DNA of 64,000 nt from Devosia sp. (GCF_028290625.1 NZ_JAQGJM010000037.1:1-64000); one strand, 5' to 3'; shown: positions 17,165 to 26,378, counted from the first letter of the stretch. Notes: generated from the letters alone by a model not told the origin. Program-made: numbers and translations.

Positions 17165-18466
17165 CTATTTTTTGGCGAGCGAGGGGAACACCTCGGCGGC
17201 CGTCGGGGCCAGCAGTTCGGGGATATCGGCCAGCTTGACCGTCAGCAGGTCCTCGCCGCAGGCCAAGATGGCATGCGGCAGGCCCTCAAGATCGAACACC
17301 ACCGTGTCGCCCGGCAGGAAGCGGACGCCCAGATTGGAGGCGATCAGATCGTTGATGCCACAATCGTCGTCGGAGGCGGCATCCTCGGAGGTCTTGTTGG
17401 CGATGACGTAGTCGATCAGCGTTTGCCCCGCCTGCCAGATATAGTCCTGCGGCGCGGCCAGCGCCGCGGCCTGATCGATCGGCGCTGCATAATCGGTGGT
17501 ATTGGTCACCGCGATCCAGTCCTTGAACACGCGGGCGAGGGCCAGGGGCTCACCGGTCCCGGTGTCGATCATGAAGACATTGCTGTGATTGTTGGGATAG
17601 GCGCCGGCGCAGAAGGTGCTGCCCGACTCGGTCCAAGTGGTGAGCGTTGGCGACAGATAGGTCATGATGACAGTTTCGTCGTCATAGCCCGCCAGCGTGC
17701 CGATGCCCATCTCGAGCATGTCGTCGCGCCCGCCAAAGCCGGAATAGATCTGCGACAAGCAATCGAAGGCCCCAAGGCTGATGCCGGCATGCTCGGCAGC
17801 CAGCTCCTCATTGGCCGCAGTAATGTCGCCGCCGTCGGACAGGTCGAGGATGCGCGGGAAGGCAAATTTGGTGCGCGGATCGGTGACATAGCGGAAATGG
17901 GACCCCTGGAGGGTCTCGACCGGCCCTTCCTGCAACGGCACATCCAGCTTGAGAAAGTCATAGGGAGCGGTCTCGGCGGAGAACACAGCCCCTCGGCTAA
18001 AGGTCAGGGCGTATGCACTATCGTGCAGGCCATAGGGGGTGGGGTCGGTGGCGTCGGGCAAGGTGCGCTGGCCGACTTTTTGCAGGTCGATGGCCAGTGT
18101 CTTGGACTTGCCCTGCGCCTGCCAGGAGCCGGTCAGGCTCCCATCGACCGCAATCGACAGCGTCCACGTCGCCGCCACCGGCCAGGCGGTCACGTTGTAA
18201 TCGTCGTCCACCGGGCAGAGCCCAGGCGCGCAGGGCGCCTCTTCGGTCAAGACGATTTGCCCCGCCGCACCCTCGGCCGCCTCTAGCGGAATATCGACAC
18301 CATGCTCGACATAGCTATAGCGCCCCGCCACCGGGCCACCGGCCGGATCGGTCAGTTCCACCAGGATAGGGGTGCCATTGAGCGTGCCCTTATAGCTGAT
18401 CGCCTCGGCGGCAAAGCCCGGTGCGGTGAGAGCAAGCAGAGTGAGAATCGAGACGGATATGCGCAT
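17165..18466 (-). CDS. Secreted protein of unknown function
   Basis: A 433-residue protein with a signal peptide (hydrophobic 4-17, cleaved after GFA near 19). The mature part begins with a beta-rich domain (SYKGTLNGTPILVELT... AGRYSYVEH) that looks like a small barrel or lipocalin-like unit, followed by a second domain of about 270 residues. Several Cys are present in likely pairs (CAPGLC; DCLS with FCAG; DDDCG with ILACG), consistent with oxidised periplasmic folding. The second half is loosely reminiscent of RsiV/DUF3298-type domains but I cannot assign it. Proteins of this type are often cell-envelope associated. Confidence 0.75.
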   Translation of the reverse strand: MRISVSILTLLALTAPGFAAEAISYKGTLNGTPILVELTDPAGGPVAGRYSYVEHGVDIPLEAAEGAAGQIVLTEEAPCAPGLCPVDDDYNVTAWPVAATWTLSIAVDGSLTGSWQAQGKSKTLAIDLQKVGQRTLPDATDPTPYGLHDSAYALTFSRGAVFSAETAPYDFLKLDVPLQEGPVETLQGSHFRYVTDPRTKFAFPRILDLSDGGDITAANEELAAEHAGISLGAFDCLSQIYSGFGGRDDMLEMGIGTLAGYDDETVIMTYLSPTLTTWTESGSTFCAGAYPNNHSNVFMIDTGTGEPLALARVFKDWIAVTNTTDYAAPIDQAAALAAPQDYIWQAGQTLIDYVIANKTSEDAASDDDCGINDLIASNLGVRFLPGDTVVFDLEGLPHAILACGEDLLTVKLADIPELLAPTAAEVFPSLAKK

Positions 18467-18517
18467 GGATCACCTGGGCTGAGTTGCCGGGACCCTAGCA
18501 GAATGGAGGTTGAACGG

Positions 18518-18697
18518 GGGCTGAATGGAATGGCACGGGCCAGACGTCCCCCCACCCCTGTCCCTCCCCACGAGGGGGAGGGAGACCCTCCCAATCAGCC
18601 ATCGTCCCTCGGACTCCGAGCAAGCGGCTCCATCGTCTCCCTCCCCCTGGTGGGGAGAGGTCAGGGGTGGGGGCGGCCGCGCACACGGGCTGAATGG
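18518..18697. repeat. Palindromic repeat, family C, copy 2, between 11-bp direct repeats
   Basis: The arms run about 18548-18585 (CCCCCACCCCTGTCCCTCCC...) and 18636-18673 (...GGGAGAGGTCAGGGGTGGGG) and are near-perfect complements. The element lies between two copies of GGGCTGAATGG (18518-18528 and 18687-18697; the first copy has two extra G before it), which resembles a target-site duplication. Same family as the element at 16.17 kb. Non-coding. Confidence 0.7.
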
Positions 18698-20596
18698 CTA
18701 AGTCGACGCCGCCTTCGGTCCGTTCCCGGCGATCATCTCATCGGGAATATCGTCGAACGACGAATAGTTCATATTGTAGAGCTTGGCGTAGAGCCCGTTC
18801 AGGTCCATCAGCTCGTCGTGGTTGCCGGTCTCGATCAGCTCGCCATTCTGCAGCACGATGATGCGGTCCGCACCGCGAATAGTGGCCAGCCGGTGGGCGA
18901 TCACCATGCCGGTGCGCCCTTCGAGCAGGATCAGCAGCGCCTTCTGGATTTGCCGCTCGGTATAGCTGTCGATATTGGCCGTGGCCTCGTCCAGCACCAG
19001 GATTTTGGCGTCGGCAACCAGTGCGCGGGCGAAGCTCAACAATTGGCGCTGCCCCAACGAAAGGTTGGAGCCGCGTTGTTCCAGAATGCTGTCATAGCCG
19101 CCGGGCAGGCGGGAGATGAACTCGTGCGCCCCCACCGCCTTGGCGGCAGAAATCACGTCGTCCAGCGTCGCCGAAGCCTTATTGTAGCGGATATTATCGA
19201 ACACGCTGCCTGTGAACAGGAAGGGCTCCTGCAACACCATGGCCACCTGCTCGCCCAGCGATTCCTGGGTGATGTCGCGCACATCGTGCCCGCCCACCAG
19301 CACAGCGCCGGACTGCACTTCGTAAAAGCGATGCACTAGCGACATGGCCGAAGTCTTGCCCGAGCCCGTCGGGCCGACCAGGGCGACCGTCTCGCCCGGC
19401 TTCACCTTGAAGCTGACATGCTTGAGCACCGGGCGGTCTTCGCTATAGCCGAACACCACGTCCTTGAATTCGACCGAGCCGTCCATGTCGCGCGTCAGCA
19501 CTATGGCGTCAGGTTTGTCGTTGATGGAGGTGGGAATATCGAGCACTTCGGTGATGCGGCGGCCCGAAGTCATAGCGCGCTGCATGATCGAATACTGCAT
19601 TGTAAGGGAACGAATAGGATCAAAAAAGCGCTGGATATAGAACAGGAACGTCACGATGACGCCGATTTCCAGCCCGCCATTGAGCACCAGCGAGCCGCCC
19701 ACCACCACGACGATAGCCATGGCGACGCCGGTCAGGCTATCGACGATCGGCACCATGACCTGTGCAAAGCGCGAGCCGGTGAGCTGGGTCAAAAGGTTGG
19801 TATAGGCCTTGTCGTCATAGAGGTCGAAATTGACCTTCTGGCGATCCAGGTTCTGCACCGTCCGCACGCCATTGATGCCTTCGGCCATGGCGCCATTGGT
19901 GATCGAATTGGTTTCGTGCGCCGCCCAGAACGCGCGCTTAGCCGGCGGCAGCCAGAAAATGCGCACGATGAACAGGATCGGCATGGTGCTGAGCGTCAGC
20001 AGGCCCAGCCGGAAATCCAGCGTCAGCAACACCACCACGATGCCGACGAGCAGCACCATGTCGCCCACCGAGATCACCGAGGTCTCGAGGAATTCCTGCA
20101 TGGAGTTGACGTCGCCCTGCAGCCGGCTCATCAGGCGGCCAACTTCGGTCTTGTCCATGAAGCTCAGCGAGACGCGCTGGAGCTGCGCGAACATGGCGCG
20201 GCGCATGTCGAACAACACGTTTTCCGCAACTGCGCCAACCTGGGTTTCCTGCACATAGGAGGCCGCGAAATTGACCAGCACCGCCACCGCGAAGGCGCCG
20301 ACTGCCCAGAGCAGATTGGTGGAATTGCCGCCCTGCGTCATACCGCCGTCGATGGCGCGGCCGATGATCAGCGGGATCGCCAATTGCGTGGCGGTGAACA
20401 CCAGCACGGAAATGACCGAGAGAAAGATCTTGAGCTGATAGGGCCGAACGAAAGCCCAGATGCGGCGCACCGTCTTGGGGTCATAGGCCTTGCCGAAGAC
20501 TTCTTCTTCGATGCGATGCGAGCCGACACTGGCACGCGGCGGGCGCTGGCCGGGAAAGCTGGCGGTTTCGCGCTCGTCTTCTTCGATGACGCTCAT
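18698..20596 (-). CDS. ABC exporter half-transporter with canonical Walker B (MdlB-like)
   Basis: A 632-residue fused exporter subunit: N-terminal cytoplasmic segment of about 45 residues, six membrane helices (about 50-330), then an ATPase domain. Motifs are Walker A GPTGSGKTS, a non-canonical signature LSLGQRQLL, Walker B ILVLDEATA with catalytic Glu, and the H-loop IAHRLATI. The neighbouring gene encodes the complementary half, with canonical signature but Asp in place of Glu. Together they form a heterodimer with one full and one degenerate ATP site, as in MdlAB and LmrCD. The cargo (drug, lipid or peptide) is unknown. The start overlaps the partner stop in an ATGA. Confidence 0.92.
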   Translation of the reverse strand: MSVIEEDERETASFPGQRPPRASVGSHRIEEEVFGKAYDPKTVRRIWAFVRPYQLKIFLSVISVLVFTATQLAIPLIIGRAIDGGMTQGGNSTNLLWAVGAFAVAVLVNFAASYVQETQVGAVAENVLFDMRRAMFAQLQRVSLSFMDKTEVGRLMSRLQGDVNSMQEFLETSVISVGDMVLLVGIVVVLLTLDFRLGLLTLSTMPILFIVRIFWLPPAKRAFWAAHETNSITNGAMAEGINGVRTVQNLDRQKVNFDLYDDKAYTNLLTQLTGSRFAQVMVPIVDSLTGVAMAIVVVVGGSLVLNGGLEIGVIVTFLFYIQRFFDPIRSLTMQYSIMQRAMTSGRRITEVLDIPTSINDKPDAIVLTRDMDGSVEFKDVVFGYSEDRPVLKHVSFKVKPGETVALVGPTGSGKTSAMSLVHRFYEVQSGAVLVGGHDVRDITQESLGEQVAMVLQEPFLFTGSVFDNIRYNKASATLDDVISAAKAVGAHEFISRLPGGYDSILEQRGSNLSLGQRQLLSFARALVADAKILVLDEATANIDSYTERQIQKALLILLEGRTGMVIAHRLATIRGADRIIVLQNGELIETGNHDELMDLNGLYAKLYNMNYSSFDDIPDEMIAGNGPKAAST

Positions 20597-22449
20597 TGTG
20601 CCGCGCTCCCGATTTCGAGGTCTTCGGTGGGACGCGTCTGCAGGTCATAAAGCGCGCGGTAGCGGCCGCCCTTGGCCAGCAATTCCTCATGGCTGCCACG
20701 CTCGACGATCTTGCCGCCATCGAGGAACAGGATGGTGTCGGCATGCATCAGCGAACTGAGGCGATGTGAGATGATCAACGTTACCCGATTGCTAGCATAA
20801 CGGCGCATGGCGCTGCGAATGCGATGCTCGGTGCCAGCGTCGATTGCGGCGGTGGAATCGTCAAACACCATGATAGCCGGCTTGAGCACCAGCGAGCGCG
20901 CGATGGACAGGCGTTGGCGCTGGCCACCCGAAAGCGAGACGCCGCGCTCGCCCACCACGGTGTCGTAGTCCGCCGGCAAGCCCATGATGTAATTGTGCAA
21001 TTGCGCGCTCTCGGCCGCCTTTTCGATCTTGGTTTCCTTGGACCACGGATCCCCGTAGGCGATGTTGTTCTCAATGGTGGTGGTGAACAGGAACGAGTCC
21101 TGTTGCACCACGGCGACCGAGCGGCGCAGCGATTGCAGCGACACCGCGCTAACATCCTGACCATCAATGGTAATTTTGCCGCCACTGACATCGTAGAACC
21201 GTGGAATCAGATGCGCGAGCGTCGACTTGCCGCTGCCCGGCGCACCCACGATACCGATCGTCTGGCCTGCCTTGGCCTCGAAGCTGACGCCGTCGAGCGT
21301 CGGATGATTGGCGCCCGGATAGGTGAAGTGCACGTCATCGAACTTGAGCGTTCCCTTGGTGACCTTGAGGTCAGGCACGCCCGGCGCGTCCGCGATGGCC
21401 AACGGCTCATCCAGGAAGGCAAACAGGCGGTCGCCACAGATCGAGGCGCGGGCGTAGGAATTGACCATCAGGCCGAGCTGGCGCACCGGCATCTGCAATA
21501 TGGTCATGAAGGTCAGGAACGAGGCGAGCGTGCCCACGCTCATGTCGCCGGCAATCACCTTGTTGCCGCCGAACCACAGCACTAAGCCCATGGCCGCAAA
21601 GAAAGAAAAGGTCATGGCCGAGGTGTTGCGCACGCGAATATTGACGCGGTCATGCGACAACTCCAGCGCCTCCTTGGAGGCCCGGTCGAACTTGGCCAGT
21701 TCGAATTTCTGCGCCGAGAAGGCCCGGACCACACGAATGCCGCCGAGGTTTTCCTCCATGACGCGGGTCATGGCCGACAGCTTGTCCTGTAGGGTCACCC
21801 AAGTCGCTCGCAGCGTGAGCTGGGCGACCGAGGAGCGCCAGGCGACGAAGGGCACGAAACTCAGCGCCAGCAGCCCCAGCAACCAATCGGTCGAGAGCAA
21901 CATGAACGCGCCGACGCCGATCAGGACGGTGAGCAATACCGTGCGCACGAGGCCGGTGGAAAAGAACATGCGCACGCCGTCGAGGTCGAGCAGGCCCACG
22001 GTGATCAGGTCGCCGGTGTGGACCTTGTCATGGTAGGAATAGGACAGGCGCTGCACCTTGTCATAGAAGGCCAGCCGCAATTCGTAGCCGACCTGATGGC
22101 CGACGGCTTCCGAATAATAGTTCTGCGCCAGCGTGAAGAACCCGCGCGCCACCGACACGCCGAGCAGGATCAGCGCGCTCCAGAGCAGCGCCTGCTGCGC
22201 GCCTTCGGCGCCAGTGCTCAAAATGCCCTGGGCCTGGTCGACCGCGTGCCCCAACAGGCGCGGGATCATCAATTGCAGCACCGAGGCAATAATGGTCGCC
22301 CCGATCGCGATGGCGGCTTGCCACGGATGTCGCAGGGAATAGATGGTGATGCGAGTCAGCGGCTTTTGGCCTTTGCCCACATGGGCATCGGCAACATGGG
22401 CTCGGGAGTCGCCGCGCAAATACGCACGGCCAACCTTTTCGGTGGTCAC
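20593..22449 (-). CDS. ABC exporter half-transporter with degenerate ATP site (MdlA-like)
   Basis: A 618-residue partner subunit: six membrane helices then an ATPase with Walker A GAPGSGKST, canonical signature LSGGQRQRL, Walker B IMVFDDSTA with Asp where the catalytic Glu should be, and an H-loop ISHRLSSL. A longer frame begins at a TTG at 22542, but that TTG is part of a likely -10 box, so I place the start at the GTG at 22449, preceded by GGA at suitable spacing. The mature N-terminus then reads MTTEKVGRAYLRGD. Translation is probably coupled to the downstream half. Confidence 0.9.
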   Translation of the reverse strand: MTTEKVGRAYLRGDSRAHVADAHVGKGQKPLTRITIYSLRHPWQAAIAIGATIIASVLQLMIPRLLGHAVDQAQGILSTGAEGAQQALLWSALILLGVSVARGFFTLAQNYYSEAVGHQVGYELRLAFYDKVQRLSYSYHDKVHTGDLITVGLLDLDGVRMFFSTGLVRTVLLTVLIGVGAFMLLSTDWLLGLLALSFVPFVAWRSSVAQLTLRATWVTLQDKLSAMTRVMEENLGGIRVVRAFSAQKFELAKFDRASKEALELSHDRVNIRVRNTSAMTFSFFAAMGLVLWFGGNKVIAGDMSVGTLASFLTFMTILQMPVRQLGLMVNSYARASICGDRLFAFLDEPLAIADAPGVPDLKVTKGTLKFDDVHFTYPGANHPTLDGVSFEAKAGQTIGIVGAPGSGKSTLAHLIPRFYDVSGGKITIDGQDVSAVSLQSLRRSVAVVQQDSFLFTTTIENNIAYGDPWSKETKIEKAAESAQLHNYIMGLPADYDTVVGERGVSLSGGQRQRLSIARSLVLKPAIMVFDDSTAAIDAGTEHRIRSAMRRYASNRVTLIISHRLSSLMHADTILFLDGGKIVERGSHEELLAKGGRYRALYDLQTRPTEDLEIGSAAQ

Positions 22450-22536
22450 GGGAAATCCAGACTTCAACAATTGGGGCGCCCGGGCGAGGGGAGGCAGGGA
22501 AACCGGCCCCTGTTCGGGCAAATCGTGTATGGACGT

Positions 22537-22565
22537 ATACAAAGCCCATTTTTTAGGCTGTTCAA
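22537..22565 (-). promoter_or_regulatory. Candidate sigma-70 promoter of the exporter pair
   Basis: On the minus strand TTGAAC (22560-22565) and TTGTAT (22537-22542) are spaced 17 nt apart, a good -35/-10 pair. The predicted transcript start near 22530 precedes the GTG at 22449. The spacer contains AGCC...GGCT dyad symmetry. Confidence 0.5.
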
Positions 22566-22618
22566 GACCTAATTGAGGCTAACGGCACTCGATTATCGAT
22601 ATTTTGTGACAGCACAAA

Positions 22619-23599
22619 CTACTGTGCCGATGGTGCAACAGGATAAATTAGTGCCGAACACTGCCGGGTGGTTTCATCGAGCTTGGATTGCTCGGCGGCG
22701 GTGACCATTCCGGTATAGACGGCGTTCCACAAATCGTTGTCGGCGACGCCCTTGAGACCGCATTGGCAATAGGTGACGCAAAGCTGCGCCGAGGTGCCGC
22801 CCGCTTCGCAGGTGGAGTGGCAGGAAGCCAGGAACTGGCTTTCCCGCGCCGCCACTTCGGGATGCAATATCCCCGCCAGCGGAAACAGAATGCCGAGCAG
22901 GATCGGCTGATGCACCAGATAAATGATCAGGCTCCAACGGCCCATTTTGGACAGCACGCGCGCCAGCCGGTTGTCCGGCTGGATGGCGGCCAACCGTTCG
23001 GCGGCGCCAGAGCCCAGCACCAGCCGCGCACCGATCACCCCGAGCAGCACGATGCCGAGCCAGGGGAACACCGAAACCAGGTCATTGGTCGGTGGCGCCT
23101 TGACCCAGAAGCCGATCCAGGAGGTTTGCTTGAGGTCGAAAAACGGATCGGAATAGATTGCCGGCAGCAGGATGACCACGGCGGCGACCGCCACCACCAG
23201 CGCCAGCGGCGCACGAAGGAAGGGCAGCGCCAAAAGGCTGGTCAGCGCAATGGCGTGCAACACGCCGAAATAGACGAAGCTATCGGGGAAGGCGAAATAG
23301 GTGGCGACCGTAATGATGAGCGCCGCCCCCGCTACCATGGCCTCGCGCCGCCAAAAGGCCGGCCAGCGAATACCGCGCCCATGGCCCAGCACGAGGCCAA
23401 TACCCACCAGCAGCAGGAAGGCCGTCAGCACCAGCCGGCCGAAGATCACCCAGCCCAGCCCATAGCCCACATCGGCGTCGATGAAGCGGAAATAGGCCAG
23501 GTCCCAGCAGAAATGGTAGATCGCCATGGCGACGATGGCGACGCCGCGCGCGATATCGAGCACGGCGAAGCGCGGGCGGGGGGCGGAAAGCTCAGTCAT
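22619..23599 (-). CDS. DUF1624 (heparan-alpha-glucosaminide N-acetyltransferase-like) membrane protein
   Basis: A 326-residue polytopic membrane protein. The N-terminus LDIARGVAIVAMAIYHFCWDL is the hallmark of DUF1624 and related membrane acyltransferases; later segments FGVLHAIALTSLLALP and YLVHQPILLGIL are also typical. The catalytic His is plausibly the one in IYHF. Members are thought to transfer acyl groups across the membrane to glycans; the acceptor here is unknown. The last 80 residues form an extension with five Cys (CHSTCEAGG... CVTYCQC). The start at 23599 fits the domain; an ATG at 23641 is an alternative. Confidence 0.85.
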   Translation of the reverse strand: MTELSAPRPRFAVLDIARGVAIVAMAIYHFCWDLAYFRFIDADVGYGLGWVIFGRLVLTAFLLLVGIGLVLGHGRGIRWPAFWRREAMVAGAALIITVATYFAFPDSFVYFGVLHAIALTSLLALPFLRAPLALVVAVAAVVILLPAIYSDPFFDLKQTSWIGFWVKAPPTNDLVSVFPWLGIVLLGVIGARLVLGSGAAERLAAIQPDNRLARVLSKMGRWSLIIYLVHQPILLGILFPLAGILHPEVAARESQFLASCHSTCEAGGTSAQLCVTYCQCGLKGVADNDLWNAVYTGMVTAAEQSKLDETTRQCSALIYPVAPSAQ

Positions 23600-24125
23600 G
23601 GGCAGGCGGAACCTTCCGGCGTCTCGATAGGACCGCACCATGCCGCGCGTCGCCCCGCCAATCAATCGTCAAAGTCGGCGCGGCGAATTGACACGACGCC
23701 GAACGGGCAAGCGAAGGAGGTCGGCGCTCGCCCGCTCGGCATCGCGATCGCCGATATGTTGGCAGTCATATCGGCAATGAGGTTGTCGGTATTGCCGCGC
23801 TGCACGGAGATAGGTCCGCCGGTGCCGGCCCACGTGGCAAGGTCCACCGTCGTATGGCGGCTGGCAACCGGTTGTCCGCTTCCGGACAAGCCCATCAGTG
23901 GAGATCTCTCCATGCCCGCCATCACTAGATTATGCTTAATGGTTTGTTACCACTGTGGTTTCTCTAGCAGCCAAGCAGTCGAACGGATAATGAAACGCGA
24001 TCTTTACGTTAACGCTGCCGAATTTGGCGCAGATTTACATAGGACGATACTTACGGACGTCTACGCACCAGGACAGTCCTGCCGGGGGGCGTCCGTGGAT
24101 CAGATGAGATGAGTTGGCGGAGGAG
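23600..24125. other. Long intergenic region with two doubtful small frames
   Basis: About 525 nt separate the DUF1624 gene from the 3' end of recQ. A minus-strand frame (23662-23922 from its ATG) would encode about 86 residues without recognisable features or a clear Shine-Dalgarno. A plus-strand frame (23990-24115) would encode 41 residues starting MKRDLYVNAAEF, with only a weak GGA before it. The stretch 23925-24060 is more AT-rich than its surroundings and could hold a promoter or small RNA. I do not call a gene here. Confidence 0.4.
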
Positions 24126-25979
24126 CTAAGCGGTGTGCCGGTCCAGCACGGCCAGGAACGCATCGCCATAGCGCTCCAGCTTGGCCTGCCCAATACCAGG
24201 CAGGGCCAGCAGGTCGTGCAATTGGCGCGGCCGGGCCAGCGCCATGGCCCGCAAGGTGGCGTCCTGGAACACCACATAGGGCGGCACGCCCTGTTCCTTG
24301 GCGATGCGCAGGCGTTCGGCGCGCAGGGCGTTGAACACCGTCATGGCGGGTTCCGCCAATTGCACCGCGCCAGCCAGTTGGCGGCGCACATCGGCCGCCT
24401 TTTTCGGCTGGTCCTTGCGCAGCGTCACCTTGCGCTCGTGCTTGAATACGGCGCGGGCGCCCTCGCCCAAGGTCAGCGCGCCATGCGCGGCGTGATCAAC
24501 CACGACCAGGCTATTGGCGGTCAACTGCCGCAGCACCGATTGCCAGGTCTTGGCATCAATGTCCTTGCCGGCGCCGAACACGGCCTGATTCTGGTGCCCA
24601 AAGCGCTCGACCTTTTCGGTGGGTTTGCCCACCAGAACGTCGATGATATGGGCCGCGCCGAAGCGCTGCCCGGTGCGATAGATCGCCGCCAATGCCTTGA
24701 TGGCCGCCTCGGTGCCATCCCACGATTCCACGGGAGATCGACACGTATCGCAATTGTTGCACGGCGCCTCATAGGTCTCGCCGAAATGCGCCAGGATCGC
24801 CTTGCGGCGGCAATCGGCGGTTTCGCAGACGCCAAGCAGCGCATTGAGCTTGGTGTGCTCGACGCGCTTGACCTCGTCAGGCGCATTGCCCTCGTCGATC
24901 ATGCGGCGGCGCTGCACCACGTCGGCCATGCCATAGCTCATCCAGGCATCTGCCGGCTGGCCATCGCGGCCGGCGCGGCCGGTTTCCTGATAATAGGCCT
25001 CGATGGAGGCCGGCAGGTCCATATGGGCGACATACCGCACGTCCGGCTTGTCGATGCCCATGCCGAAGGCCACCGTCGCTACCATGCAGATATTGTCTTC
25101 GCGTAGGAACGTGTCCTGGTTGGCATTGCGCCGCTCGGCGCTGAGCCCGGCGTGATAGGGCAAAGCCGGAATGCCCTTGCCCGACAACCATTCGGCGGTG
25201 TCTTCGACCTTGGCGCGCGACAGGCAATAGACGATGCCCGAACTGCCCTTGTGTGCGGCGAGGAAGCTCAGCAATTGGTCGCGCGCCTTGTCCCGCTCGA
25301 CGATCGAATAGGCGATATTTGGACGATCGAAGCTGGTGGTGAAAACCTTTGCGGTTTCCAGCCCCAGCCGTTCGATAATATCCTCACGCGTCGTAGGATC
25401 GGCCGTTGCGGTCAGCGCGATACGCGGAACGCCGGGGAACAACTCGGTGAGTTTGCTCAGCTCGCGATATTCCGGCCGGAAATCGTGACCCCACTGGCTC
25501 ACGCAATGGGCTTCGTCGATGGCGAAGAGCGCAATATCGATGCCCGACAGCATATTGGCAAAGCCCGGCGTCGCCACCCGCTCGGGGGCCACATAGAGCA
25601 GATCAAGCTCGCCATTGCGCAGTTGCCGGCGCACATCGGCGGATTCTTCGGGACTTAGCGAGGAATTGAGCGCCGCCGCCGGCACGCCGGCCTGACGCAG
25701 CGCCTCGACTTGGTCGCGCATCAGAGCGATCAGCGGCGAAATGACGATACCCACGCCGGGACGGCAGATCGCCGGTATCTGGAAGCAAGCGGACTTGCCC
25801 GCGCCGGTAGGAAACAGCACCACCGCGTCGCCGCCGTCGGTGACGTGGCGGACCACCTTTTCCTGCTGGCCGCGAAAGCTCTGATGGCCGAAAATGTCGC
25901 GCAGCACGGCCAGCGGGTCGCGAGGCCTGCCCGCGTTTCCCGTGCCGAACATGTCGTATGTCGAATCCAGCGCGTTCAC
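24126..25979 (-). CDS. recQ: ATP-dependent DNA helicase RecQ
   Basis: RecQ unwinds DNA 3' to 5' in recombination repair. The 617-residue protein has Walker A (FPTGAGKSACFQ), the DEAH box with the RecQ aromatic loop (DEAHCVSQWGHDFRPEY), helicase motif V/VI (ATVAFGMGIDKPDVR, QETGRAGRDG), the zinc-binding domain (CETADCRR... CNNCDTC), a winged helix and a single C-terminal HRDC domain. Length matches E. coli RecQ. The first codon is GTG at 25979; ATG at 25952 is a possible alternative. No operon partners. Confidence 0.96.
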   Translation of the reverse strand: MNALDSTYDMFGTGNAGRPRDPLAVLRDIFGHQSFRGQQEKVVRHVTDGGDAVVLFPTGAGKSACFQIPAICRPGVGIVISPLIALMRDQVEALRQAGVPAAALNSSLSPEESADVRRQLRNGELDLLYVAPERVATPGFANMLSGIDIALFAIDEAHCVSQWGHDFRPEYRELSKLTELFPGVPRIALTATADPTTREDIIERLGLETAKVFTTSFDRPNIAYSIVERDKARDQLLSFLAAHKGSSGIVYCLSRAKVEDTAEWLSGKGIPALPYHAGLSAERRNANQDTFLREDNICMVATVAFGMGIDKPDVRYVAHMDLPASIEAYYQETGRAGRDGQPADAWMSYGMADVVQRRRMIDEGNAPDEVKRVEHTKLNALLGVCETADCRRKAILAHFGETYEAPCNNCDTCRSPVESWDGTEAAIKALAAIYRTGQRFGAAHIIDVLVGKPTEKVERFGHQNQAVFGAGKDIDAKTWQSVLRQLTANSLVVVDHAAHGALTLGEGARAVFKHERKVTLRKDQPKKAADVRRQLAGAVQLAEPAMTVFNALRAERLRIAKEQGVPPYVVFQDATLRAMALARPRQLHDLLALPGIGQAKLERYGDAFLAVLDRHTA

Positions 25980-26060
25980 CCCGCTCTTGAATCATAGAGG
26001 CGGGGTGAACCGCAAGGCGGTCACGGGCGCGAGTGTGGATAATCGCGGTTTATCCGCCCT

Positions 26061-26378
26061 CTAGCGTGAGGCGTGGCTCTCGGCGTTGCGCTTGCGCGTC
26101 GCTGCGCCCTTCTTGGCGGATGCCGAGCGTTCAGCGGCCGAACGGCTCGCGGCGGCCTCGCCGCCTTTTTCGCCACCCTTGTGAGCGGCCGGATGGCCAG
26201 TGTCCTTGCCACGGCCGGCGCCGGATTTCTTGCCGCCGCCATCGTCCTTGTTGACGGTGGCCCAGGCGCGGCGCTCGGCTTCCTTCTCGGAGACGCCGCG
26301 ATCCTCATAGCCCTCGGCTATGTGGTCGGCCTTGCGCTCCTGCTTGTCCGTATAGGCAGATTTGTCCCCTCTGGGCAT
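26061..26378 (-). CDS. Small charged protein annotated elsewhere as 'plasmid stabilization protein'
   Basis: A 105-residue hydrophilic protein. The N-terminal 45 residues (MPRGDKSAYTDKQERKADHI, then EGYEDRGVSEKEAE, ending RRAWATVNK) match a small chromosomal family in alphaproteobacteria that carries the misleading label plasmid stabilization protein; the rest is Lys/Ala/Gly-rich and likely disordered, in the style of nucleoid or stress-associated proteins. An AGGAGGA sits before the ATG. There is no toxin-antitoxin partner. The real function is unknown; a general stress role is a guess. Confidence 0.75.
   Translation of the reverse strand: MPRGDKSAYTDKQERKADHIAEGYEDRGVSEKEAERRAWATVNKDDGGGKKSGAGRGKDTGHPAAHKGGEKGGEAAASRSAAERSASAKKGAATRKRNAESHASR

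Noticed and set aside
18698..22449. CydDC assembly exporter for the bd oxidase
   Set aside because: The two halves have MdlAB-type motifs and length, and lie 9 kb from cydAB in opposite orientation; nothing specific to CydDC was seen.
22540..22542. TTG as start codon of the MdlA-like exporter gene
   Set aside because: The TTG belongs to a likely -10 box (TTGTAT) 17 nt from TTGAAC and has no Shine-Dalgarno; GTG at 22449 is preferred.
23662..23925. 87-codon minus-strand frame upstream of the DUF1624 gene
   Set aside because: No Shine-Dalgarno, no recognisable features and composition between coding and non-coding; kept only as part of the intergenic description.
26061..26378. Plasmid maintenance or toxin-antitoxin locus suggested by the usual database label
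   Set aside because: There is no partner gene, no replication or partition gene nearby, and the protein is a small charged chromosomal type; the label is historical.
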